Source: Bacteroidales bacterium (lineage in GTDB: Bacteria; Bacteroidota; Bacteroidia; Bacteroidales; WCHB1-69). Taken from it: a stretch of 64,000 nt of DNA. Location of the stretch: the NCBI GenBank assembly GCA_016288655.1, contig JAEEKX010000034.1:31845-95844 (forward strand). Direction: 5' to 3'. How positions within the stretch are numbered: the stretch's first letter is position 1; each line of letters opens with the position of its first letter. Shown piece by piece: positions 45,114 through 54,086 of this stretch. The position numbers and the translations under genes are program-made. Below the pieces are notes generated by a model. The model did no database searches, was not told the origin of the DNA, and saw only the letters and a program-made list of their open reading frames with translations.

Positions 45114-47150
45114 ATGTTAAGGTTTGAAAATCAGGGAATTTTATACTTGTTGCTGGTGATACTCCTCTTCATCGGCATCTATGTGATCGTCTATTTTGTG
45201 GATCGAAGCCGAATGCGGCGGAACATCGACCCCGTTTTATTGAAGAAGTTGATGCCCGGGCGGCGGAAGCTGATGCCTCACCTGAAATTCGCGCTCTGCA
45301 TGATGGCGTTGGCCTGCCTGATTGTGGCGGCGGCGAACCCGCAGACGCCGGGGAAAGAGATCACGGCCGACCGCAGCGGTGTGGACGTGCTCTTCTGCCT
45401 GGACGTCTCGAAGAGTATGGAGGCGAAAGACGTACAGCCCTCGCGCTTGGAGGCCTGCAAGATGGCCATCAACCACTGCATCAACCGAATGAGCGGCAGC
45501 CGTGTGAGTGCAGTCATTTTCGCCGGCACCGCCGAAGTCGCCCTGCCCGCCACCACCGATTACGAAGCGGCCAAGAGCACAATCAACCTACTCACTACCA
45601 GAAAGATAGATATTCAAGGCACTAACCTTGCCGAGGCGATGTACCGCTCCGCCGCAGCGTTGGGCGTTCCCATCCACGATGAGGACGCCGACGCCCCCGA
45701 CACGGCCGACGTCACCCAAAAGGCCGTCATCCTCATCTCCGACGGCGAGGACCACGCCCCCGACGCCGTCGCAGCCGCCCAACAACTCAACAGGCACGGC
45801 ATCCTCGTCTTCACCATCGGCATCGGCACGCCGACGGGCGCCACCATCCCCGACGGCAACGACGTGAAACGCGACAACACCGGACGCCCCGTCGTCACCA
45901 AACTGAACGAACAGATCCTCATGGACATCGCCGAGAAGGGCGGCGGCACCTACACCCACGCCGACAACGTCCACTCCAGTTTCGACGCGCTCTTCGACGA
46001 GATCGACCAAATGGCCCGCACCGACTTCGGCAAGGTGAAACTCAAGACCTACGAGTCCCAGTTCCAATATCCGTTGGCGCTCGGTCTCATCCTGCTCGTC
46101 GTAGAGGGATTCCTGCTCATGGGCAAGCCCCGTCGCCGGCTCACCACACTGCTGCTGCTCCCCGTCATCGGACTGCTTTTCGTCCAGTGCCACAAAGGCG
46201 ACGGTACCCGCGAGAACCCGCTGCTCGCCACCGCCAACGGACAGTTCGCCCGCGCCGACTCCATCGCCCACGAAGGAGACCCCTACGACCTGCCCGCCGA
46301 CGCCGACACGCTGTACCACAAAGCCCTGCGCACCTACCAGCAAGTCGCCACCCAATACCCGGACTTCCGCGACCAGGCCCTTTTCAACCAGATCGACGCC
46401 AACTACCGCATCGGCAACTACGACTCCATCCCGCACCTCGCCGACTCCCTTTTGCAACTCACTACCGACCAGAAACTGACCGCCGACATCCACTACAACG
46501 TCGGCAATGCCCACCTCGCCAACGGACAATACCTCATGCAGTCCGCCCAAGCCGAAGGCAACGACTCTCTCAAGAACCTCGCTTACAACGAGTACGGAGC
46601 CGCCATCGAATCCTACAAGTCCTGCCTGCGCATCCACCCCTCCGACATGGACGCCAAATACAACTTGACCTATGCCCAGAAGCTCCTCCCCAAGGGCCAA
46701 GGTGGCGGCGGTGGCGGCAACGGCCAACAGAACCAAAATCAGCAACAGCAAGGACAAAACGGCCAAAACCAGCAACAGCAAGGACAGAACGGCCAAGACC
46801 AACAACAACAAGGACAGAACCAACAGCAGGACAAACAGAACCAGCAGGGGCAGTCGGGACAAGACCAGCAACAGCAGCGCAAGGAGGAGCAGAAGCAACG
46901 TGGCAACTCCGGCAAGGAGGGACAGGAGCAGCAGAAAGAGAAGCAGCCCCAGCCGCAAGAGGGAGAGAAGCAGCAGAATCAACAGCCGAAACAGCAGGGG
47001 CAGGGACAGCCGCGACAGCCCAAGAGCGACGAGCAGAAAACCACGGAACGCCAACTGAACGCCCTGCGCCAAAACGACAAGAACAGACAAAAAGAGCACT
47101 ACCAACTCACCCTCCCCCAACAACGCCAGAACATGGAGAAGGATTGGTAA
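45114..47150 (+). CDS. BatB-BatC fusion: VWA domain membrane protein with TPR and Gln-rich tail
   Basis: 678 residues. Two N-terminal transmembrane helices (LYLLLVILLFIGIYVIVYF and LKFALCMMALACLIVAAA). Then a von Willebrand A domain with the MIDAS motif CLDVSKSM (about residue 100) and LISDGEDHA. A third helix is at about 320-338 (YPLALGLILLVVEGFLLMG). A second hydrophobic stretch ends LLFVQC at Cys359, like a lipoprotein signal. TPR-like repeats follow to about 525 (ADIHYNVGNAHLANGQYL, then YKSCLRIHPSDMDAKYNLTYA), then a Gln-rich tail. In Bacteroides-type bat clusters the VWA part is BatB and the TPR part BatC, as separate genes. moxR and batA are absent upstream. Bat proteins are linked to stress tolerance; the mechanism is unsettled. 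Confidence 0.88.
   Translation: MLRFENQGILYLLLVILLFIGIYVIVYFVDRSRMRRNIDPVLLKKLMPGRRKLMPHLKFALCMMALACLIVAAANPQTPGKEITADRSGVDVLFCLDVSKSMEAKDVQPSRLEACKMAINHCINRMSGSRVSAVIFAGTAEVALPATTDYEAAKSTINLLTTRKIDIQGTNLAEAMYRSAAALGVPIHDEDADAPDTADVTQKAVILISDGEDHAPDAVAAAQQLNRHGILVFTIGIGTPTGATIPDGNDVKRDNTGRPVVTKLNEQILMDIAEKGGGTYTHADNVHSSFDALFDEIDQMARTDFGKVKLKTYESQFQYPLALGLILLVVEGFLLMGKPRRRLTTLLLLPVIGLLFVQCHKGDGTRENPLLATANGQFARADSIAHEGDPYDLPADADTLYHKALRTYQQVATQYPDFRDQALFNQIDANYRIGNYDSIPHLADSLLQLTTDQKLTADIHYNVGNAHLANGQYLMQSAQAEGNDSLKNLAYNEYGAAIESYKSCLRIHPSDMDAKYNLTYAQKLLPKGQGGGGGGNGQQNQNQQQQGQNGQNQQQQGQNGQDQQQQGQNQQQDKQNQQGQSGQDQQQQRKEEQKQRGNSGKEGQEQQKEKQPQPQEGEKQQNQQPKQQGQGQPRQPKSDEQKTTERQLNALRQNDKNRQKEHYQLTLPQQRQNMEKDW
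46735..46830 (+). repeat. Tandem Gln/Asn-rich coding repeat in the BatB-BatC protein
   Basis: AACCAGCAACAGCAAGGACA-type units of about 39 bases (QNGQNQQQQG, QNGQDQQQQG, QNQQQDKQ) open a roughly 110-residue low-complexity Gln-rich region. It is expected to vary in length between strains. Confidence 0.75.
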
Positions 47151-47171
47151 CATTTTGGAAGCAATTAGATT

Positions 47172-48953
47172 ATGAAGGCAATAAAGTCATTTTTACTATT
47201 GATGTTCCTGCTGACGACCGCCACCGTCGGCCACGCCCAAACCTGCACGGCCCAGGCCCCCGCCAAAGTCGGCATCAACCAACAATTCCAATATAGCGTC
47301 ACCCTCAACCAGGACGGCAACATCTCCTCAACCGACTTCGGCCCCTTCACCAAGGTCGGCGGACCCTCATCCAGCACATCCACTTCCATCAGCTTTGTCA
47401 ACGGTCAGCAATCCACCTCGCACACCACCACCTTCACCTACGTACTGAAACCCACCAAGTTGGGGAAACAGACCATCCCGGGCGTCACCTGCAATGTCGG
47501 CGGCAAATCGGTGAAGAGCAACGCCGTCACCGTGGAAGTCACCAAAGAAGACCAGCAGACCCAGCAGCAGCGGCAACGTTTCCGCGATCCCTTCGAAGAT
47601 TTCTTCCGCGATCCCTGGGGCGACCAACAACGCCAGCAGCAGCAACAGCCCTCTTACGACGTCTTCGTCCGCGGCTCCGTCTCCAACACTGCCCCTTTCC
47701 AAGGCGAAGTGGTGACCGTGGTTTACAAACTTTACACTTACAACGTCGCCCAATGGCAGGCCAACGACGTGAAGATGCCCCAGCAAACCGACCTGTGGAC
47801 CTACCGCCTTGACGACCCCGACGGCAAGTTGGTGGAGAAGACCGAGACCATCAACGGCAAACGCTACTCCGTCTATGAGATCTACCGTTCGGCCGTGGCA
47901 CCGCAGAAGAGCGGCTCGCTCACCATCAGCCCCTTCTCCCTCGACATGACCATGATCGTCGGACGCGGCTTCTGGGCATCCCGCTCTGACCAGACGATCA
48001 AATCCAACACGCTGACACTCAACGTCAAGCCGCTGCCGAAAGCCAACCGTCCCGACGACTTCTCCGGCTTGGTCGGGCAATACGAACTCACCTCCACCCT
48101 CGCCCCCACCGAAGTCGATGTCAACGACGCCGCCGACTTCACTGTCACCCTCTCTGGCAAGGGCGCCATACAACTCGCCGACCTGCCCGAGTTCAACTTC
48201 CCCGACAACATCGACGTCACCGACCCCATCATCGACGACAAGGTGGCCACCGCCAACGGATTAGGCGGGAAACGCACCTTCAAATACGTGCTCATCCCCC
48301 GCCAGAACGGCACCTACGTCATCCCCGCCACCACCTTCTCCTACTTCGACCCCACTTCCCAGACCTACAAACAACTATCCACGCAGGCCTGCTCCATGAA
48401 GGTGAAGGGCGAAGGATCCACCGCCAAGAAGAAAAAAGAGAACGACACCGTCGAAGCCGACGGCACCACTGACGTCGTCGGAAATCTCAAGGCCTTCTTC
48501 AGCAAATACTGGATCCTCTTCGTCCTCATTCCCGTGCTCATCATCGTGGTCATCCTCGTGCTGCTGCTCGTCCGCCTGCTCCAGCGGTCGAAGGGAAAGA
48601 AGAGTCCCGCACAGAAGCGGGTGCGGCATGCCAACCGCATCGCCGCCCGACGCCTCAAGAAGGCGCAGAAACTGATGACCGCCGGCGAAGACGACGCCTT
48701 CTTCGAAGAGGTGGCGCACGCCCTGTGGGACTACCTCGGGCACAAGTTCCGCATCCCGCTCGCCGACCTCTCCATCGACGCCGTGCGCAACAAACTCATC
48801 GACAAGGGAATGAGCGAAGACGAGATCGCCCAGTTCACCCAAACCCTCGACAACTGCGAGTACTCCCGCTTCGCCCCGGGCGACAAAGCCGAGATGATGA
48901 GCCAACTGTACGACCAGGCCCGCGACTTCATCACCCGCATGGAAGGCAAATAA
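47172..48953 (+). CDS. batD: BatD family protein
   Basis: 593 residues with a signal peptide (ending TVGHAQ). A large periplasmic beta-sandwich region follows: QAPAKVGINQQFQYSVTLNQ, FGPFTKVGGPSSSTSTS, then PYDVFVRGSVSNTAPFQGEVVTVVYKLYT-like repeats typical of BatD. One transmembrane helix at about 455-480 (ILFVLIPVLIIVVILVLLLV) precedes a cytoplasmic basic C terminus with a helical domain (AKKAQKLM, then GHKFRIPLADLSIDAVRNKLIDKG). It starts 21 bases after the fused BatB-BatC gene and probably forms a membrane complex with it. Gln-rich around residue 130 (QQTQQQRQRF). No batE is found downstream. Confidence 0.9.
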   Translation: MKAIKSFLLLMFLLTTATVGHAQTCTAQAPAKVGINQQFQYSVTLNQDGNISSTDFGPFTKVGGPSSSTSTSISFVNGQQSTSHTTTFTYVLKPTKLGKQTIPGVTCNVGGKSVKSNAVTVEVTKEDQQTQQQRQRFRDPFEDFFRDPWGDQQRQQQQQPSYDVFVRGSVSNTAPFQGEVVTVVYKLYTYNVAQWQANDVKMPQQTDLWTYRLDDPDGKLVEKTETINGKRYSVYEIYRSAVAPQKSGSLTISPFSLDMTMIVGRGFWASRSDQTIKSNTLTLNVKPLPKANRPDDFSGLVGQYELTSTLAPTEVDVNDAADFTVTLSGKGAIQLADLPEFNFPDNIDVTDPIIDDKVATANGLGGKRTFKYVLIPRQNGTYVIPATTFSYFDPTSQTYKQLSTQACSMKVKGEGSTAKKKKENDTVEADGTTDVVGNLKAFFSKYWILFVLIPVLIIVVILVLLLVRLLQRSKGKKSPAQKRVRHANRIAARRLKKAQKLMTAGEDDAFFEEVAHALWDYLGHKFRIPLADLSIDAVRNKLIDKGMSEDEIAQFTQTLDNCEYSRFAPGDKAEMMSQLYDQARDFITRMEGK

Positions 48954-48974
48954 ACACCTTTAAGACAGAAACTT

Positions 48975-50141
48975 ATGAACGATACGCAGCTATTTGTAGC
49001 CAAGACCTACGCAGGGCTTGAAGAGATTCTGAAAGAAGAGTTGGAACGGCTCGGCGCCCGCCGTTGCCGCGCCGTCACCCGCGCCGTGGAGTTCGAAGGC
49101 GACATGGAGCTGATGTATCGCGCCAACTACTTCTGTCGCTTTGCGTTGCGGATTCTGTGGCAGGTACACCAGTTCGCCTTCCGCGACAACAAGCAGTTCT
49201 ACGAACAGATCTACAAATACCCCGCCGAGCGGGTGATGTCACCCGAAGGCACCCTCGCCTTCAGCGTCACCATGAGCGGCAACGCCTTCAAGACCCCGCT
49301 CTTCGCGGCGCAACTCGCCAAGGACGCCGTCTGCGACCGTTTCCGCGAGAAGTTCGACCGCCGGCCGTCGGTGGACAGGAACGCGCCCGACGTGCAGTTC
49401 CACCTCCACATCCACGACAACAACGCCGCGCTCTTCCTCGATAGCTCCGGCGAGTCGCTGCACAAGCGCGGCTACCGCGTCGCCGACCACCCCGCCCAGA
49501 TCAGCGAAGTGGTCGCCGCCGCCATGGTCGAACTCTCCGGCTGGCGCGCCGACTGCGACCTCATCGACCCCATGTGCGGCTCCGCCACCATCCTCATCGA
49601 AGGCGCCATGAAGGCCCTCAACATCCCCGCCGGATTCTTCCGCCACGACTACGGCTTCTTCCACTGGAGCAACTTCGACCGCAAACGCTGGAACCGCATC
49701 ACCGACGAAGCCGACATCCACGACGACATCCCCATCGACTTCTACGGCAGCGACATCTCCGCCCGCTTTCTGGACTTGGCCCGCGACAACGTGCGCCAGG
49801 CCCGCCTCTCCGACTTCATCCACCTCGGCCGCAAAGCCATGCGCGACACCACCCCGCCCCGCACACCCGCCTTCCTCATCTTCAACCCACCCTACGGCGA
49901 ACGCCTCGACATGGAAGACATCGACACCCTATACCGCGAAATCGGCGACACCCTCAAACAGAAATACGCTGGCTGCACTGCCTGCATCATCAGTTCCAAC
50001 ATGCAGGCAATCAAGAATATAGGACTGCATTCCTCCAAAAAATCCACCCTCTACAACGGTGCCTTGGAGTGCAAATTCCTGCGCTATGACCTCTACTCCG
50101 GAAGCAAAAGACAAAATCCTCAAACCTTTATAAACCCTTAA
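48975..50141 (+). CDS. THUMP-domain class I SAM-dependent RNA methyltransferase (RlmL N-terminal type)
   Basis: 388 residues. A ferredoxin-like/THUMP N-terminal part: LFVAKTYAGLEEILKEELE, then AVEFEGDMELMYRANYFCR. It continues through VQFHLHIHDNNAALFLDSSGESLHKRGYR, the link to the catalytic domain. SAM-binding motif: CDLIDPMCGSATILIEGAM (about residue 195). Catalytic motif IV is NPPYGERL (about 300), typical of N2-guanine methylation. It corresponds to the first half of E. coli RlmL, which makes m2G2445 in 23S rRNA. Bacteroidota often encode this half alone. The rRNA position is inferred. It follows batD by 21 bases but is functionally unrelated. Confidence 0.92.
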   Translation: MNDTQLFVAKTYAGLEEILKEELERLGARRCRAVTRAVEFEGDMELMYRANYFCRFALRILWQVHQFAFRDNKQFYEQIYKYPAERVMSPEGTLAFSVTMSGNAFKTPLFAAQLAKDAVCDRFREKFDRRPSVDRNAPDVQFHLHIHDNNAALFLDSSGESLHKRGYRVADHPAQISEVVAAAMVELSGWRADCDLIDPMCGSATILIEGAMKALNIPAGFFRHDYGFFHWSNFDRKRWNRITDEADIHDDIPIDFYGSDISARFLDLARDNVRQARLSDFIHLGRKAMRDTTPPRTPAFLIFNPPYGERLDMEDIDTLYREIGDTLKQKYAGCTACIISSNMQAIKNIGLHSSKKSTLYNGALECKFLRYDLYSGSKRQNPQTFINP

Positions 50142-50151
50142 ACCCCTTATT

Positions 50152-51726
50152 ATGAAAAAGTTACCCATTGCTTTTCTGCTGTTTTTCTGCTGTCTTTCCC
50201 TTTTTTCACAGAAAAACCAACCCTCCGAAAATTGGGTCACCTGCTGGAATATGGTTGAGCAGGGACAGTACGAAGAAGCCATTGCCTGCTTCGACCAAGA
50301 AGTCAAAACGAACCCTAAGTCGGGCTACAACTACTTTGGAAAAGGTATCGCCTTAGCCGCATACGGAGCGTACGACGAGTCTCTCCAGAACTTCGAGATT
50401 TCCCTGAAACTGCTGCCCAAGTCGGAGCGAGCAGGCGTGTATGTTTACATGTCATTGGTGAACAAATTGAAAGGAGAGCTCAAGCTGGCGTTAGAACAGA
50501 TCAACTCGGCCATCAAACTCGATCCCAACGACATGGATAAATACAGATTCCGGGGTGAAATCCACGAGTTGATGGGAGACACCACAGCCGCCATCGCCGA
50601 CTACCAGCACATCATTGACATAGCGCCCCAAGAACCCGATGGATACCTATCCATGTGTTACATTCTGAAAGACAAGGATTTGGGTGAAGCCACCGCAGTC
50701 TGTGAAAAAGGGATGTCGGCCAATCGCAACTTCGCGGATTTCTACCTCGTGCATGCCATGCTAAAGTGCCGGGCAGAACAGTACGAGGTCGCCCTCGGAG
50801 ACCTCATCCGATACATCAACATGGACTATTGGCACGATACCATCGGCACCCTCTTCAAACTCATCGCCGACAACATTCCCGAAACCATGTTCCAGTACTT
50901 GGAGGCCCAACAGAACAAACAGACCCAAAACACCTTCTGGATATCCATGACGGGCGAAATGTACTACTACTTGGGACAACGTTATCATGCCCGCCAGTGC
51001 TATCTCGATGCCTACGAGCGCATCCCGGATTCCACCACCCTCGAGAGACTTATCACAATGGACTTGGGTGCGGGCGAAATCGCTGCAGCAAAGCAGCATC
51101 TGGACGAACTGCAACGGCAATATCACCTCGATTCGTTTGAAGTCGAAGAACGCAAGGCAGTCATTGCATACTGCAGCGGACAATTCGACGAAGCCATCCA
51201 CATCTGCGACTCACTCTTGGCTATTCAATATAAAGACGACATCTTCATCGAGAACATTCAATTATTGTACAACGCCGAAAGATACTCGGAACTCGTCCAA
51301 CGCCTTGAAATCTATTTAGACACCTGCCAGCAACCCGGCACGCTCTTCAACACCCGCGGCCATGCCCATCTCGTCTTGGGAGACACCGCCGCGGCATTCA
51401 AAGACTTCCACCAATCACTGGCCATTGACTCCAATCGGATCATCCCCTATCACTTCCTCGGGGACCATGAAAAGGCACTTTCGCAAATGGAAGTGTTCTA
51501 CGACCTCAACAGCAAGGATGGGCAAGAACTTTACACTATTGCCTCTACCTATGTCATTCTCGGAGAATTGGATCTGGCCATGGAGTTCCTTCGGAAATCC
51601 TTCCAAAAAGGCACCTATTGGGAACATCGACACATCATTGGTAATGACCCCGACTTCGCCCCACTGCGCACCCGCGACGACTACAAGGCCCTCATTCAGG
51701 AATATGAACAGAAAGAAAAGGAGTAA
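50152..51726 (+). CDS. Secreted TPR-repeat protein of unknown function
   Basis: 524 residues with a signal peptide (LPIAFLLFFCCLSLFSQ). Helical repeats throughout fit TPRs: WNMVEQGQYEEAIACFDQEV, YNYFGKGIALAAYGAYDESL, LALEQINSAIKLDPND, ELMGDTTAAIADYQHIIDIAP. Later copies include HARQCYLDAYERIPDSTTLE and GDTAAAFKDFHQSLAIDSN. There is no T9SS tail and no lipobox, so it is probably periplasmic. It starts ten bases after the methyltransferase stop and converges on porT with eight bases between the stops. Partners unknown. Confidence 0.85.
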   Translation: MKKLPIAFLLFFCCLSLFSQKNQPSENWVTCWNMVEQGQYEEAIACFDQEVKTNPKSGYNYFGKGIALAAYGAYDESLQNFEISLKLLPKSERAGVYVYMSLVNKLKGELKLALEQINSAIKLDPNDMDKYRFRGEIHELMGDTTAAIADYQHIIDIAPQEPDGYLSMCYILKDKDLGEATAVCEKGMSANRNFADFYLVHAMLKCRAEQYEVALGDLIRYINMDYWHDTIGTLFKLIADNIPETMFQYLEAQQNKQTQNTFWISMTGEMYYYLGQRYHARQCYLDAYERIPDSTTLERLITMDLGAGEIAAAKQHLDELQRQYHLDSFEVEERKAVIAYCSGQFDEAIHICDSLLAIQYKDDIFIENIQLLYNAERYSELVQRLEIYLDTCQQPGTLFNTRGHAHLVLGDTAAAFKDFHQSLAIDSNRIIPYHFLGDHEKALSQMEVFYDLNSKDGQELYTIASTYVILGELDLAMEFLRKSFQKGTYWEHRHIIGNDPDFAPLRTRDDYKALIQEYEQKEKE

Positions 51727-51734
51727 CGGCTTCC

Positions 51735-52457
51735 TTATTCGAAAATAAAGGAGATCTGGAACATCTTGGAACGGAGCGACTGCACCGTCTCCGCATACAT
51801 GTTGTCCTCCTTCACCAAAAGGTTCACCAAGCCAAACGACATCTTGAACTCCGTGGTGAACTTGAAATAGGCGCAATAGAAGTCCAACCCGACACCCACC
51901 TGCGCCTGCACGTCATTGGGATAGAGTTTCAACATGATCTCGTGAGGGTTGTTGTTCTGCTTCTTCGCCGCCGAAATCAGGTCGAGACTGTACTGCGCAC
52001 CCCCGATGACATACGCGCGCACGTTGTGCATACGCGACGACTTGAACTTCACCAACAGCGGCAAATCCAGATAGACAGACTCGACGCGCTTCTTCGTGAT
52101 CAGGTCGGAGCCGTCGGAGTAGTGGATGGTATAGCGCACCACGCGGTCGCCGAAGGATAGCCCGGGGATGAACCGCAGGTCGAAGAACTTGCCCAAGCGC
52201 AGGTTGGTGACAATGCCGAGGTTGAAACCGCTCATCGGCGCCGTGTTGATGATCATCAGCGAGTCGTACCGGCTGAGGTCGGCATCGGAGCGGATGGCAA
52301 AATCGAACTGGTTGTATCCCAGCATGAAGCCGAAGTGGAAAAGTTGGTTATCGTACTTCTGCAGGTTCGGAACACCGAAACTCGACCGCTGCGACGAAGC
52401 CGGCAGCAACGATGCCGCAAGAAGAAGAGTGACGATTATGGTTTTGAGATGTTTCAC
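51735..52457 (-). CDS. porT: PorT-like type IX secretion outer-membrane protein
   Basis: A 240-residue outer-membrane barrel with a signal peptide (LLAASLLPASSQ). The mature part opens NLQKYDNQLFHFGFMLGYNQFDF, then FNLGIVTNLRLGKFFDLRFIPGLSFGDR, YLDLPLLVKFKSSRMHNVRAYVIGG and FKFTTEFKMSFGLVN, ending in ISFIFE with a terminal aromatic. This is the pattern and length (about 240) of PorT (SprT in Flavobacterium), a protein needed for T9SS secretion. It fits the three T9SS-tagged proteins in this window. It is last in the five-gene operon with the TPR paralogues, dedA and aroE. Identity rests on recognition of conserved strands, not on an alignment. Confidence 0.82.
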   Translation of the reverse strand: MKHLKTIIVTLLLAASLLPASSQRSSFGVPNLQKYDNQLFHFGFMLGYNQFDFAIRSDADLSRYDSLMIINTAPMSGFNLGIVTNLRLGKFFDLRFIPGLSFGDRVVRYTIHYSDGSDLITKKRVESVYLDLPLLVKFKSSRMHNVRAYVIGGAQYSLDLISAAKKQNNNPHEIMLKLYPNDVQAQVGVGLDFYCAYFKFTTEFKMSFGLVNLLVKEDNMYAETVQSLRSKMFQISFIFE

Positions 52458-52493
52458 GATTTCAATTTAAGGAAAACAAAACGAGCAATTTTT

Positions 52494-53270
52494 TCATTTA
52501 TTGCATGAAAAGGGAAAAAGGCACTCCCCGCCCCCATTCCAAAACTTCCAACTGGCCAACGCCTGCTCGTGCAGCATCGTCAGTCCGTTGAAGACACGGG
52601 CGGCCCGTTCCCTACCCTTTTGCATAAAAGGTGTGACGGCAGGATTATAGACTAAATCAATCAATGTATGTTGTTGTGTAATAGATGAATATGGAATATC
52701 TGGACAGCGGGTATCACAGGCCATTCCCAATGGCGTCGCATTGATAATCAAGTTGTATCTTTGAATAATAGAAGGGGTGAGTTCGTTGTATGTGTAGTCT
52801 CCTTTTTCCGATTGTCGGGAGACGAATGCGGCATCTATTCCATTATTTTTCAGCACATTGAAAACAGCTTTGGCAGCACCGCCGGTACCCAAGACCAACG
52901 CCGCACGTGGCGGTTGCGGGCAGGCCTCGCGCAACAGGCAGGCGAAACCCGCGCCGTCGGTGTTGTGGCCCACCAGCCGAACCTTCCCGTTCTCCCGCAT
53001 CACCAGAACCGTGTTCACGGCACCCACCTCTTCTGCCTCCTTCGTCAACGAATCCACGTACGACATCACCGCCTGCTTGTGGGGATGCGTCACGTTGAAG
53101 CCGACCCAATCCGGATTTTCGGCCATCAATTCCGGCAAAAAACGAATATCCTTCAACGGGAAAAGTCGATATTCCGCATCGACAATTCCTTCTTTTTCAA
53201 ATAGTTGATGAAAGAAAGCCGGCGACTGACTCTGAGCCACCGGATAGCCGACCAAACCGAACAGTCGCAT
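52494..53270 (-). CDS. aroE: Shikimate dehydrogenase
   Basis: 258 residues catalysing NADPH-dependent reduction of 3-dehydroshikimate to shikimate in aromatic amino acid synthesis. The substrate site opens with FGLVGYPVAQSQSPAFHxx. FNVTHPHKQAVMSYVD carries the catalytic Lys, and GAVNTVLVMRENG and GHNTDGAGFACLL carry the Asp. The nucleotide-binding motif is ALVLGTGGAAKAVFNVL (about 124-140), followed by the Rossmann region. Normal length. Its ATG overlaps the dedA stop (TGATG), which implies coupled translation. Confidence 0.95.
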   Translation of the reverse strand: MRLFGLVGYPVAQSQSPAFFHQLFEKEGIVDAEYRLFPLKDIRFLPELMAENPDWVGFNVTHPHKQAVMSYVDSLTKEAEEVGAVNTVLVMRENGKVRLVGHNTDGAGFACLLREACPQPPRAALVLGTGGAAKAVFNVLKNNGIDAAFVSRQSEKGDYTYNELTPSIIQRYNLIINATPLGMACDTRCPDIPYSSITQQHTLIDLVYNPAVTPFMQKGRERAARVFNGLTMLHEQALASWKFWNGGGECLFPFSCNK

Positions 53271-54073
53271 CAGGAAGCGGATTGTTGGGCGTTACGTTTT
53301 CTCTTTCGGATACCTTTCCATATAAGGTAGGCGACAAAAAGGACGCCGAGGCCGAGGAGCACCCACGAGATCTCGTGGATGTACTTGTTGATGAGGTCTT
53401 CCTGTCCGTGCAGGAAATAACCGACGAGGGCGAGGATGATGTTCCAGATTCCGGCGCCGAGGGCGGTGTAGCCGATGAAGGGCAGGATGGGCATCTTGGC
53501 CAACCCCGCGGGGATGGAGATGAACTGCCGCACCACGGGCACCAACCGTCCGATGAAGGTGGACGACCGGCCATGTTTCACGAAGTAGTCCTCCGCCCGC
53601 CTCACCTTCTCGCCGCTGAGCATCAGCAAATGCCCCACCTTGGTATCGACGAACCAATAGATGAAGGGCCTACCGAGGAAGTAGGAGAGAAGGTAGTTGA
53701 TGAGTGCGCCGATGATGGCGCCGAGGGTGGCGAAGAGCACTACCAAAGCGATATTGACGAACTTGGAGTCGGTGGTGTGGAGCGGGGTTGTCTCGTCGCA
53801 GGAGGCCCATGCGGCGGGCGGCACCACGATCTCCGACGGGAACGGGATGAAGGAACTCTCCAGTCCCATCAGCAGCGAAACCGTGCCGTAGTTGAGGTGA
53901 TGGAAGTACCAGTTTTTGACCCTCATCACAACGCTGGTGGTATCCACAGCGCCGCCGGCATCGAAGGTGGATGCCGGCGGTGTGTTTGGAGCTGCGGTGG
54001 CGGTGTCGGCAGGCGTGGCCTGCATGTTGCCGCCGAGGAGCAGCGCGGTAAGCAGTATCAGGATTCTTTTCAT
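53270..54073 (-). CDS. DedA family membrane protein
   Basis: 267 residues. A signal-like N terminus (ILILLTALLLGGNMQATP) precedes an unusual 30-residue linker, then the DedA domain: NWYFHHLNYGTVSLLMGLESSFIPFPSEIVVPPAAW, the re-entrant loop with the conserved E and PFPSE. After it come ALINYLLSYFLGRPFIYWFVD, FVKHGRSSTFIGRLVPVVRQFISIPAGLAKM with the second conserved loop (GRxxPxxR), and a final helix. DedA proteins act in polyprenyl-phosphate or phospholipid recycling. It follows the second TPR gene by 13 bases and overlaps aroE. Confidence 0.9.
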   Translation of the reverse strand: MKRILILLTALLLGGNMQATPADTATAAPNTPPASTFDAGGAVDTTSVVMRVKNWYFHHLNYGTVSLLMGLESSFIPFPSEIVVPPAAWASCDETTPLHTTDSKFVNIALVVLFATLGAIIGALINYLLSYFLGRPFIYWFVDTKVGHLLMLSGEKVRRAEDYFVKHGRSSTFIGRLVPVVRQFISIPAGLAKMPILPFIGYTALGAGIWNIILALVGYFLHGQEDLINKYIHEISWVLLGLGVLFVAYLIWKGIRKRKRNAQQSAS

Positions 54074-54086
54074 GCCTGAGTGCGGA

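Noticed and set aside
45588-47153. Minus-strand ORF of 521 codons opposite the bat fusion gene
   Set aside because: Its Leu-rich N terminus is just the reverse of the Gln-rich repeat.
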